Positions 8,173 to 15,165 of a DNA stretch of 29,491 bases are shown piece by piece (the stretch's first letter is position 1; each line of letters starts with the position of its first letter). Made by a program: the position numbers and the translations under genes. The stretch is taken from NCBI GenBank assembly GCA_002431915.1, contig DJEP01000040.1, positions 18,741 through 48,231 of the forward strand, written 5' to 3'. The notes under the pieces are model-generated. The model had not been told where the DNA came from and did no database searches. It saw only the letters and a program-made list of their open reading frames with translations. The DNA is from Lachnospiraceae bacterium UBA5895. Its GTDB lineage: Bacteria; Bacillota; Clostridia; Lachnospirales; Lachnospiraceae.

Positions 8173-9048
8173 ATGCAGTTATGGGATAAGCTAGCAGAAT
8201 ATATTAAGAATTTCAGCAGTTATCGCACGACCATGGATTTCGGTGATGTAGCCGAGATCCTGATCATTGCGGTGCTGCTGTATTATGCGTTAGTGTGGAT
8301 GAAAACGACCCGGGCATGGGTATTGCTCAAGGGTCTGATTGTCATCCTCATTTTTTTGCTGCTGGCTTATTTTTTCCGGATGACGACGATTCTGTGGATG
8401 GCTCAGAATGTGTTGGGATTTGCGGTGACAGCACTGATTGTGGTGTTACAGCCGGAGCTGCGAAAAGCTCTGGAAGAGCTGGGTAAGAAAAATATCATCA
8501 GTTCGGTGCTGCCCTTTGATAATAATCATCGTGTGAATGAAGAATTTTCCGAGAAGACCATTAATGAGATCACCAAGGCCTGTGTAGAGATGGGCAAGGT
8601 GAAGACCGGTGCACTGATCGTAATCGAACAGAAAGTATCCTTAAGAGATTATGAGAGAACCGGAATCGATGTAGACGGTATTGTCACCAGCCAGCTTCTG
8701 ATCAATATTTTTGAACATAACACACCCCTGCATGACGGAGCAGTGATCATCAGAGGGAACAGAGTGGCATCCGCTACCTGTTATCTTCCGCTTTCGGATA
8801 ATCTGGGGCTGAGCAAGGAGCTGGGGACCAGACATCGTGCCGGTGTGGGAATTTCCGAGATCACCGATTCCCTGACCGTGATCGTGTCCGAGGAGACCGG
8901 CAAGATCAGTGTGGCTTATGAAGGTGAACTGGAACGGAATCTGGATGCGGAATCACTTCGTGACAGAATGCATAAGATTCTGAACAGTACCGGTGAGGAA
9001 CATAAGAATCTGCGAATCTGGAAGGGAAGGAGCCGTGACAAGAAATGA
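8173..9048 (+). CDS. cdaA: Membrane-bound diadenylate cyclase CdaA (c-di-AMP synthase)
   Basis: CdaA condenses two ATP into cyclic di-AMP, an essential second messenger controlling osmolyte and potassium transport and wall homeostasis in Bacillota. The 291-residue protein has three N-terminal transmembrane segments (about 27-45, 50-68, 73-92), a linker helix, and a DAC domain with the catalytic DGA motif (188-190, in TPLHDGAVI) and the ATP-binding GTRHRA motif (218-223). Length and layout match the TIGR00159 family. Its stop overlaps the cdaR start (ATGA), implying translational coupling. The purine-rich stretch GAAGGG at 8155-8160 is spaced better for a seven-codon overlapping frame starting at 8166 than for this start, which may lower initiation. 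It heads the conserved cdaA-cdaR-glmM order. Confidence 0.98.
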   Translation: MQLWDKLAEYIKNFSSYRTTMDFGDVAEILIIAVLLYYALVWMKTTRAWVLLKGLIVILIFLLLAYFFRMTTILWMAQNVLGFAVTALIVVLQPELRKALEELGKKNIISSVLPFDNNHRVNEEFSEKTINEITKACVEMGKVKTGALIVIEQKVSLRDYERTGIDVDGIVTSQLLINIFEHNTPLHDGAVIIRGNRVASATCYLPLSDNLGLSKELGTRHRAGVGISEITDSLTVIVSEETGKISVAYEGELERNLDAESLRDRMHKILNSTGEEHKNLRIWKGRSRDKK

Positions 9049-10334
9049 AAAAATTACTGACACGTAATCTCGGACTGAAGCTTGCTTCTCTGGTACTTGC
9101 GTTTGTACTCTGGTTCCTGGTGGCGCAGATCTATGATCCGAAGGATACCGTGACTTTTAATAACATTCAGGTTCGGCTGATCAATACGGAACTTTTGGAT
9201 GAAGAAGGAAAAGTTTACGAGGTGCTGGATAACAGTAACCTGGTAAGGGTTACCGTTACGGGACCGCAGAGTATTGTAAAATCCGAACTGCGCCGGAGCG
9301 ACATCGTGGCGGAAGCGGATATGAGTAAGCTGACCGACATCAATACCATAGCAATCACTTATTATTGTGAGAATATCAGCAATGATTCCGTGGAAATCAA
9401 GGGCAACCATGATTCGGTACGGCTGAGCGTGGAAGACAAGACCAGCAAATGGATCAAGCTGGAGAGCAACACCATCGGTGAGGTGGCTTCCGGCTATATG
9501 ATCGGAAATGTAACACTGGATCAGACCAATATCGAGATAACCGGACCGAAATCGGCGGTCTCACAGGTGGATCATGCCGGAGTGGATATCAATGTAACGG
9601 ACTCCACCAGCAGTCTGTCCGCAAATGTGGATATAAAGCTGTACAATGCGGAAGGCAACGAACTGACACTGGAAAGCGTTAAGAAAAATGTAGATTCTGC
9701 GTATATGACCGTTGAAGTACTGGCAACCAAGGAGGTGCCCATCGAGATTGAATACATGGGTGTACCTGAGGATGGTTATATGGCTACCGGAGAAGTGGAG
9801 AGCAGTATGTCTACGGTAAGGATTGCCGGAACGGCATCCACACTGCTTGGAATCTCCGCAATCACCGTGCCGGAGGATCGTATGAATATTACCGGACAAT
9901 CCGAGAATCTGGTGGATATCATTAACCTGAAAGATTACCTGCCTTCCAATGTACGACTGGCAGATAAGAGCTTCGATGGCAAGATCACCGCTACGGTCTA
10001 CATTGAACCGATTGTCACCAAGGATATTACGATCCCGTCGGATAATATTTCCGTCACCGGAGTACCGGATGGCATGGAGGCAGAGATCACTTCCACAGCG
10101 GAGGAATATGACATTACCGTATCCGGATTGTCCAGGGATATCAGTACACTGCGTGACGGCAATGTGACGGGAATTCTGGATCTGAACCAGTGGATGGAAG
10201 ACAACGGTGTGGAGGAACTGACACCCGGTAACTATACGATTCCCGTGACATTCAATCTGTCGGAGGAGATTACGGTAGATACGGATGTCAATATTCATAT
10301 CCGATTGAAAAATGCGGACAGCAATGCATCATAA
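9045..10334 (+). CDS. cdaR: CdaA regulatory protein CdaR (YbbR repeats)
   Basis: This is the single-pass membrane partner that modulates diadenylate cyclase activity. The 429-residue product starts with a basic N-terminus and one transmembrane helix (about residues 11-28, LGLKLASLVLAFVLWFLVA), followed by the YbbR-typical VAQIYDP. Four extracytoplasmic beta-rich YbbR repeats then extend to the C-terminus; repeat-like phrases are VRVTVTGPQSIVKS, NIEITGPKSAVSQV, TVRIAGTASTLLGI and YDITVSGLSRDIS. The gene overlaps cdaA by 4 bases. The expected next gene, glmM, comes 206 bases later, with a palindromic repeat element in between. This CdaR is unrelated to the carbohydrate-diacid regulator also abbreviated CdaR, a homologue of which is encoded at 25205. 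Confidence 0.95.
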   Translation: MKKLLTRNLGLKLASLVLAFVLWFLVAQIYDPKDTVTFNNIQVRLINTELLDEEGKVYEVLDNSNLVRVTVTGPQSIVKSELRRSDIVAEADMSKLTDINTIAITYYCENISNDSVEIKGNHDSVRLSVEDKTSKWIKLESNTIGEVASGYMIGNVTLDQTNIEITGPKSAVSQVDHAGVDINVTDSTSSLSANVDIKLYNAEGNELTLESVKKNVDSAYMTVEVLATKEVPIEIEYMGVPEDGYMATGEVESSMSTVRIAGTASTLLGISAITVPEDRMNITGQSENLVDIINLKDYLPSNVRLADKSFDGKITATVYIEPIVTKDITIPSDNISVTGVPDGMEAEITSTAEEYDITVSGLSRDISTLRDGNVTGILDLNQWMEDNGVEELTPGNYTIPVTFNLSEEITVDTDVNIHIRLKNADSNAS

Positions 10335-10341
10335 ATATTAA

Positions 10342-10495
10342 GTAACTATTCAGAGCCTCATTCGCAAAATCGTTCCTGCGGAACTTCTCTTTTGCTCATT
10401 GAGGCTACTTCGCCAAAGAAATTTACAAAATTATGCTCATTCATGCAAGCATGATTCGCAAATTTATGTAAATTTCCTCGGCTCTGAATAGTTAC
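10342..10495. repeat. Palindromic MITE-like repeat element, copy 1
   Basis: A 154-bp non-coding element bounded by a perfect 16-bp terminal inverted repeat, GTAACTATTCAGAGCC (10342-10357) and GGCTCTGAATAGTTAC (10480-10495). Inside are a compound hairpin (AGCCTCA 10354-10360 with TGAGGCT 10400-10406; GCAAAA 10364-10369 with TTTTGC 10390-10395; GTTCC 10372-10376 with GGAAC 10380-10384) and a second one (GAAATTTAC 10418-10426 with GTAAATTTC 10468-10476; TCATGC/GCATGA 10441-10454). Its minus strand shares long blocks with the element at 26285. It fills almost the whole cdaR-glmM gap. No transposase or T-run terminator is present. Confidence 0.85.
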
Positions 10496-10540
10496 AATAT
10501 TATATAGAGACAGAAAAGAAGAAATGAGAGGTTTTTTACA

Positions 10541-11890
10541 ATGGCTAGAATGTTTGGAACAGATGGTGTACGAGGTATTGCAAATGAGGAACTGACTCCG
10601 CTGATTGCCATGCAGCTCGGTCAGGCGGGAGCATATGTTCTCACCAAGGAAAATGAGCATAAGCCCACGATCATGGTAGGCTGTGACACCAGAATCTCCG
10701 GAGATATGCTTGCAAATGCACTGATGGCAGGTGCCTGCTCCGTAGGTGCCAACTGTGTATATGTGGGAGTGATCCCGACTCCGGCAGTGGCTTATCTGAC
10801 CAAGAAATACAAAGTAGATGCGGGAGTTGTGATCTCCGCATCTCACAATCCGGTAGAGTTCAACGGAATTAAGTTCTTCGACGGTAACGGTTATAAGCTT
10901 CCGGATGCTTTGGAAGATGAGATCGAAGCACTGATCCGGAATAATATGCCCGGTATCAAATTCCCCATCGGACCCGGTGTAGGCAAGATCAAATACCGTA
11001 CCGATGCCAGAGAAGAGTATATTAATCACGCCATTAGAGCCGTAAATGTAGACCTGACCGGTCTGAAGATTGTGGTGGACTGTGCGGAAGGAGCCTCTTT
11101 CTACACATCCGTAGAATGCCTGAAGGAACTGGGGGGCAGCGTGGTAGCCATTCATAACAACCCGGACGGAACCAACATCAATGCCAACTGCGGATCCACC
11201 CATATGGAAGAACTGCAGGCGAGAGTGGTTTATGAGAAGGCAAACGTAGGTCTTGCATTCGACGGAGATGCCGACAGACTTTTAGCTGTAGATGAGAACG
11301 GTAAGATCGTAGACGGTGACCAGATCATGGCAATCGTCGGCAACTTCATGAAGAGCAAGGGAACCCTGAAGAAGGATACCATCGTAGCAACCGTCATGAG
11401 TAATCTGGGATTCTTCCTGATGGCGGAGAAGAACGGCATTACCATGGAGAAGACCAAGGTAGGCGACCGCTATGTGTTAGAACGCATGAAGGAGATCGGT
11501 GCAAGTCTCGGTGGAGAACAGTCCGGACATATCATTTTCCTGGATGAGAATACCACCGGTGACGGGCTGCTTAGCGCACTGCATCTGTTGCAGGTAATGG
11601 TAGAGACCGGCAAACCTCTGTCCGAACTGGCACAGGTAATGGAAGTATTGCCCCAGGCGCTGGTAAATGCCAAGGTGGCTAACCATAAAAAAGAAAAGTA
11701 CATGGAATATCCCGAGATTGCAGATGCCATTCAGAAGCTGGAAGAGAAGTTCGCGGGAGAAGGCCGTGTCCTGATCCGTCCTTCCGGAACAGAGCCTCTG
11801 GTAAGAGTTATGATCGAAGGAAAAGACCAGCAGGTGATCCAGGAGGAAGCAGAGAAACTTGCCAACCTGATCCAGGATATTATGTTTTAA
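10541..11890 (+). CDS. glmM: Phosphoglucosamine mutase
   Basis: GlmM interconverts glucosamine-6-phosphate and glucosamine-1-phosphate, the step leading to UDP-GlcNAc for peptidoglycan. At 449 residues it has the standard length. The start MARMFGTDGVRG is typical of the family. The phosphoserine motif SASHNP places the active serine at S101, the magnesium-binding loop is DGDADR (241-246), and the sugar-phosphate loop RPSGTEP is near residue 412. It lies downstream of cdaA-cdaR as in other Bacillota, where CdaA, CdaR and GlmM form a complex with GlmM restraining the cyclase (family knowledge). The ATG is preceded by GAGAGG at normal distance. A repeat element separates it from cdaR, so its expression relative to the upstream genes may differ from the usual operon. 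Confidence 0.98.
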   Translation: MARMFGTDGVRGIANEELTPLIAMQLGQAGAYVLTKENEHKPTIMVGCDTRISGDMLANALMAGACSVGANCVYVGVIPTPAVAYLTKKYKVDAGVVISASHNPVEFNGIKFFDGNGYKLPDALEDEIEALIRNNMPGIKFPIGPGVGKIKYRTDAREEYINHAIRAVNVDLTGLKIVVDCAEGASFYTSVECLKELGGSVVAIHNNPDGTNINANCGSTHMEELQARVVYEKANVGLAFDGDADRLLAVDENGKIVDGDQIMAIVGNFMKSKGTLKKDTIVATVMSNLGFFLMAEKNGITMEKTKVGDRYVLERMKEIGASLGGEQSGHIIFLDENTTGDGLLSALHLLQVMVETGKPLSELAQVMEVLPQALVNAKVANHKKEKYMEYPEIADAIQKLEEKFAGEGRVLIRPSGTEPLVRVMIEGKDQQVIQEEAEKLANLIQDIMF

Positions 11891-11929
11891 CCGACACGAC
11901 ATATTCCGAAAGATGTCGGGGAAAAGTTC

Positions 11930-11958
11930 TTGTGAATGACCTGTATTCATGCTATGAT
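11930..11958 (+). promoter_or_regulatory. Candidate sigma-A promoter of the HPr gene (extended -10)
   Basis: TTGTGA (11930-11935) and TATGAT (11953-11958) are separated by exactly 17 bases, and the -10 is preceded by TG (11950-11951), the extended -10 signature. Start of transcription would be near 11965, leaving a leader of about 75 bases before the HPr gene. Confidence 0.7.
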
Positions 11959-12039
11959 AGAAATGTGAATGATAGGTAAAGTCATAAGATAACAGAAAAA
12001 TAGAATGCATATTAATATAGATATTGGAGGGTTTATGAT

Positions 12040-12303
12040 ATGGTAAGTCAGAAAGTTGTAATCAAGAATCCTACGGGCTTGCATCTGCGTCCCGCCGGAA
12101 TCCTGTGCAAGGAGGCAATGCAGTTCAAGTCTCTGATCACTTTCAAATTCCGTGAGAACACGGCGAATGCCAAAAGCGTACTCAGCGTACTGGGTGCCTG
12201 TGTAAAGTGTGGGGATGAGATCGAATTCGTATGTGAGGGTGAAGACGAGGCAGAAGCTCTGAAGACACTGGTGGAAGCGGTAGAGAATGGCCTTGGGGAA
12301 TAA
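12040..12303 (+). CDS. ptsH: HPr family phosphocarrier protein
   Basis: This 87-residue protein is HPr, the phosphocarrier between enzyme I and sugar-specific EII components, and in Bacillota also the co-repressor partner of CcpA when phosphorylated on serine. The enzyme I site is H15 in PTGLHLRPAG. The HPr kinase site is S46 in NAKSVLSV. Both are present, so it is a true HPr-like protein and not a Crh-type form lacking the histidine. The residues around Ser46 (VLSVLGACVKCGDEIE) differ from the common IMGVMSL sequence, and the two Cys residues are unusual. No ptsI is nearby. It has its own promoter at 11930-11958, SD TTGGAGGG, and a terminator right after it, so it is probably monocistronic. 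Confidence 0.93.
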   Translation: MVSQKVVIKNPTGLHLRPAGILCKEAMQFKSLITFKFRENTANAKSVLSVLGACVKCGDEIEFVCEGEDEAEALKTLVEAVENGLGE

Positions 12304-12321
12304 ATGGCGATAAAGCAACAG

Positions 12322-12356
12322 AGGCTGTGTATCCATGAGGTGCACAGTCTTTTTTT
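12322..12356 (+). terminator. Rho-independent terminator after the HPr gene
   Basis: AGGCTGTG (12322-12329) pairs with CACAGTCT (12343-12350) with one G-T pair, and a run of seven T follows (12350-12356). It separates the HPr gene from the CPBP protease gene, which starts 18 bases later. Confidence 0.85.
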
Positions 12357-12374
12357 GACAAGAGGGAGAGTAAA

Positions 12375-13388
12375 ATGGAGCAAAAAAGCATGAAGAAAAG
12401 TTTTTCCAGCCTGGGTTGGAGGTTTCTGATCGGAACATTAGTCATCTACGCAGTACAGATGGGAGTCGTGGCAATCGTGGGAATGGTAAAGCCGGAGTGG
12501 CTGCAGAATACCACTATCAGTCTGATCCTCACGATAATGCCACTGTATCTGATCGGCATGCCGATATTGATTGCGTTGGTAAAGCGGATGCCCGGGGAAG
12601 CACCTGAGAAGAAAAGCATTAAGCCGGGGCAATTCGTGGTGGCACTGATTATGTGTTATGCGCTGATGTACTGCGGCAACCTGGTGGGGACGCTGATTAC
12701 TACCGTAGTGGGGGCATTGAAGGGCTCTGCGGTGGATAATGCATTAATGACATATGCTACAGAATCCAATATGGTCGTGACATTCATTTATATGGTAATC
12801 TGTGCACCGATTTTGGAAGAATACATTTTCCGTAAACTGATCGTGGATCGTACCGTGAAGTATGGTCAGGGCGTTGCCATTGTACTATCCGGCCTGATGT
12901 TCGGATTATTCCATGGCAATCTGAACCAGTTCGCTTATGCCATGCTATTGGGAATGTTCCTGGCGTTTATGTATGTGAAAACCGGAAATCTTAAAATCAC
13001 TATCGGTTTACATATGTGCATCAACTTTATGGGCGCGGTGGTAAGCGTACTGCTTTTAAAGTCCATTCACCTGGAAGAGTACCAGGAGATCGTTATGAAC
13101 GGAGGAGATCCCGAGGCAATCATGAATTTCATGATGCAGTATCTGCCGGGCTGGATCGGCTATATGGTCTATGTGCTGTTTATCCTGGCAGCGGTGATCA
13201 CGGGAATCGTTCTGTTCATTGTATTCCGTAAAAGATTCGCCGTGGAACCGGGACAGATCCCTAAGGGACAGAGATTCAAAACGGTCATCTGCAATCCCGG
13301 AATGCTCTGCTACTGCATTTTCTGGATCGTGATGATCATTATCCAGATGTTCCCGGAAATGATTACGGCAATTACCGGAAATCTGTAA
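12375..13388 (+). CDS. CPBP family intramembrane glutamic endopeptidase
   Basis: This 337-residue polytopic protein belongs to the CAAX protease and bacteriocin-processing (CPBP/Abi) family. The family motifs are in place: EEYIFR with E148/E149 and R153, then FHGNLNQ with H180, and HMCINF with H213. These are the residues forming the glutamate/histidine active site within the membrane. About eight transmembrane helices are visible, with two N-terminal helices before the core domain and two C-terminal helices after it. Substrates of such proteins in Clostridia are mostly unknown; roles in peptide maturation or immunity are possible but not shown here. GAGGGAGAG lies upstream of the ATG. It follows the HPr terminator closely, so its promoter must lie within or beyond that terminator, or it depends on read-through. 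Confidence 0.9.
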   Translation: MEQKSMKKSFSSLGWRFLIGTLVIYAVQMGVVAIVGMVKPEWLQNTTISLILTIMPLYLIGMPILIALVKRMPGEAPEKKSIKPGQFVVALIMCYALMYCGNLVGTLITTVVGALKGSAVDNALMTYATESNMVVTFIYMVICAPILEEYIFRKLIVDRTVKYGQGVAIVLSGLMFGLFHGNLNQFAYAMLLGMFLAFMYVKTGNLKITIGLHMCINFMGAVVSVLLLKSIHLEEYQEIVMNGGDPEAIMNFMMQYLPGWIGYMVYVLFILAAVITGIVLFIVFRKRFAVEPGQIPKGQRFKTVICNPGMLCYCIFWIVMIIIQMFPEMITAITGNL

Positions 13389-13409
13389 AAGACAGTAAGA
13401 AGAACAGAT

Positions 13410-13427
13410 GCGGCATAGGAACGCCGC
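13410..13427 (+). other. Small hairpin just before the thioesterase ribosome binding site
   Basis: GCGGC (13410-13414) pairs with GCCGC (13423-13427) around an 8-base loop. It ends 3 bases before the GGAG of the thioesterase gene and has no T-run, so it is not a terminator; it could affect initiation or mRNA processing. Confidence 0.45.
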
Positions 13428-13443
13428 GAAGGAGATAAATAAT

Positions 13444-14154
13444 ATGTACGCATTTGACAGCAGAATACGCTACAGTGAGACCGACAGTGAGGGCAGGCTG
13501 ACACTGGATGCCCTGTTGAATTATTTTCAGGACTGTTCCACTTTCCACTCCGAGGACGCGGGACTGGGAATCGGCTATATGAAACAGATCGGTCAGGTCT
13601 GGGTGCTTTCTTCCTGGCAGATCGTTGTGAACCGGTATCCGCTGTTGGGCGAGAGGGTGAAAATCGTCACACTTCCCTATGAGTTAAAAGCTTTTCTGGG
13701 ATATCGTAATTTCGCAATGCTGGATGAAAAGGGAGAATACCTGGCGAAGGCAAATTCTCTCTGGAGTCTGCTGGATGTCAGAACGGGGAAACCGGTGATG
13801 GTAAACGAAACCATGCACAAAGGCTATGTAATCGACGAAAAGCTGGACATGGATTATGCTCCCCGCAAAATCACCGTGCCGGAGGGCGGACAGCTGCTGG
13901 AACCTATTGTAGTGAAAAAGCACCATCTGGATACGAACCATCATGTGAATAATGGGCAGTATGTGAATATTGCCATGGAGTATCTGCCGGATGATTTTGT
14001 GATTCACCAGATGCGTGCGGAATATAAAAAACAGGCATTTTTGGATGATATATTGTATCCCTATGCAGTTCCCGTGGAAAACGGCTATGTTGTAAGCCTG
14101 CGGGATGAGGAGGGCAAACCCTACGTGTCCGTAGAATTTCTGCAGAAGCTGTAA
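13444..14154 (+). CDS. Acyl-ACP thioesterase (FatA/FatB-like double hotdog)
   Basis: This 236-residue protein hydrolyses fatty acyl-ACP to free fatty acid and ACP, the last step releasing chains from type II fatty acid synthesis. The N-terminal hotdog begins RYSETDSEGRLTLDALLNYFQD, a typical opening of bacterial acyl-ACP thioesterases (PF01643). The second hotdog carries the catalytic signature around D163, N165 and H167 (LDTNHHVNNGQYV). The C-terminal part is short compared with plant FatA, as in other Clostridia. GGAG at 13431-13434 sets the start at 13444; an in-frame upstream ATG at 13408 lies before the hairpin and lacks a ribosome site. It is flanked by the CPBP protease and a CvfB-like gene, with no terminator between them. 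Confidence 0.92.
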   Translation: MYAFDSRIRYSETDSEGRLTLDALLNYFQDCSTFHSEDAGLGIGYMKQIGQVWVLSSWQIVVNRYPLLGERVKIVTLPYELKAFLGYRNFAMLDEKGEYLAKANSLWSLLDVRTGKPVMVNETMHKGYVIDEKLDMDYAPRKITVPEGGQLLEPIVVKKHHLDTNHHVNNGQYVNIAMEYLPDDFVIHQMRAEYKKQAFLDDILYPYAVPVENGYVVSLRDEEGKPYVSVEFLQKL

Positions 14155-14213
14155 TATAGCAAAGCAATAAGGAACCGATAATCTATAACAGAAGCTGTGA
14201 CAACAGACAGAAC

Positions 14214-14218
14214 AGGAG
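14214..14218 (+). promoter_or_regulatory. Shine-Dalgarno deciding the GTG start of the CvfB-like gene
   Basis: AGGAG precedes the GTG at 14224 by 5 bases. The earlier in-frame GTG at 14197 has no comparable site, and the family N-terminus (ELKLGEKQTL) begins at 14224. Confidence 0.75.
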
Positions 14219-14223
14219 AGAAC

Positions 14224-15069
14224 GTGGAACTGAAATTAGGTGAAAAACAGACACTTGTAATCGTGAAAAAAGTAGAATTCGGCGTATATCTGGCACCGGC
14301 AGGTGCGCCGGAAGATAAAGTATTACTGCCGGCGAAACAGGTTCCCGCAGGGGCAAAAGTGGGAGATGAGGTGGAGGTATTCCTGTACCGGGATTCCAGC
14401 GACCGCCTGATCGCCACGACCAGAACTCCAAAACTGATGATGGGACAGGTGGCATTGCTTACCGTAGCACAGATCGGCAAAGTAGGTGCCTTCTTAGACT
14501 GGGGACTGGAGAAGGATCTGTTCCTGCCCTTCAAGCAGCAGACCCGCAAAGTAAAAGCGGGAGACCAGGTACTGGCAGCTCTCTATATTGACAAGAGCGG
14601 CAGACTCTGCGCTACTATGAATGTATACGAGCAGCTTCGCACGGACAGTCCTTATAAAAAAGATGACAAGGTCACCGGAAGAATTTATGAGATCAGCAAA
14701 AACTTCGGTGCATTCGTAGCCGTGGATGACTGCTTTTCCGCACTGATCCCCAAAAAGGAACTGTTCGGAGCCACAGAGCAGCCGAAGATCGGTGAACAGG
14801 TGACCGCCCGCGTCGTAAAGGTATTAGAAGACGGTAAACTGACCCTGAGTATCCGTGAAAAGGCATATCTGCAGATTCAGAAAGATGCAGAGAAAATCGA
14901 AAAACTCTTAGACAGCTATGAAGGTGCGCTGCCCTTTAACGACAAGGCAGCACCGGAAGTGATCACTCATGAGACCGGCATGAGCAAGAACGAGTTCAAG
15001 CGTGCCGTAGGACATCTGTTGAAAGAGGGCAAGATCCAGATTACGGAGAGAAGCATCCACAGAGTCTGA
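14224..15069 (+). CDS. cvfB: CvfB-like S1 domain RNA-binding protein
   Basis: CvfB-type proteins are RNA-binding regulators first linked to virulence gene control in Staphylococcus. This one has 281 residues, the family length. Three S1-type OB domains are visible: about 1-60 (VIVKKVEFGVYLAP), 62-125 (VAQIGKVGAFLDWGLEKDLFLPF) and 140-210 (VTGRIYEISKNFGAFVAVDDCFSALIPK). A C-terminal winged-helix domain follows (about 220-281; TGMSKNEFKRAVGHLLKEGKIQI). Translation starts at GTG 14224 with AGGAG 5 bases upstream. It is the last gene of this small group and ends at a bidirectional terminator. The RNA targets in this organism are unknown. Confidence 0.9.
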   Translation: MELKLGEKQTLVIVKKVEFGVYLAPAGAPEDKVLLPAKQVPAGAKVGDEVEVFLYRDSSDRLIATTRTPKLMMGQVALLTVAQIGKVGAFLDWGLEKDLFLPFKQQTRKVKAGDQVLAALYIDKSGRLCATMNVYEQLRTDSPYKKDDKVTGRIYEISKNFGAFVAVDDCFSALIPKKELFGATEQPKIGEQVTARVVKVLEDGKLTLSIREKAYLQIQKDAEKIEKLLDSYEGALPFNDKAAPEVITHETGMSKNEFKRAVGHLLKEGKIQITERSIHRV

Positions 15070-15096
15070 GAATAAGAATAGAAAGAAAAAATACTG

Positions 15097-15155
15097 AAAA
15101 TACCGATCCTCGGGAAAATGCCTGTAAATCAGAATTTCCGTTGATCGGTATTTTT
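15097..15155. terminator. Bidirectional terminator between cvfB-like and ROK repressor genes
   Basis: AAAATACCGATC (15097-15108) is perfectly complementary to GATCGGTATTTT (15143-15154). The right arm ends in T (15151-15155) and the left arm begins in A, so the element can stop transcription from both sides. The 34-base loop holds a smaller GGAAA/TTTCC hairpin. It lies between two genes that converge, as expected. Confidence 0.88.
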
Positions 15156-15165
15156 ATGGGTACTG

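Noticed and set aside
10358..11203. Long minus-strand open frame opposite the start of glmM
   Set aside because: It runs through the palindromic element and the conserved GlmM active-site region; its translation shows no recognisable domain.
11897..11918. CGACAT/ATGTCG hairpin just after glmM as a terminator
   Set aside because: The stem is only 6 bp with a 10-base loop and is followed by GGGGAAAAG, not by T residues.
14155..14181. TATA, 15 bases, ACCGATAA upstream of the CvfB-like gene as a sigma-D promoter
   Set aside because: The match is 10 of 12 but the gene has no motility link, and such matches are expected by chance in a window of this size.
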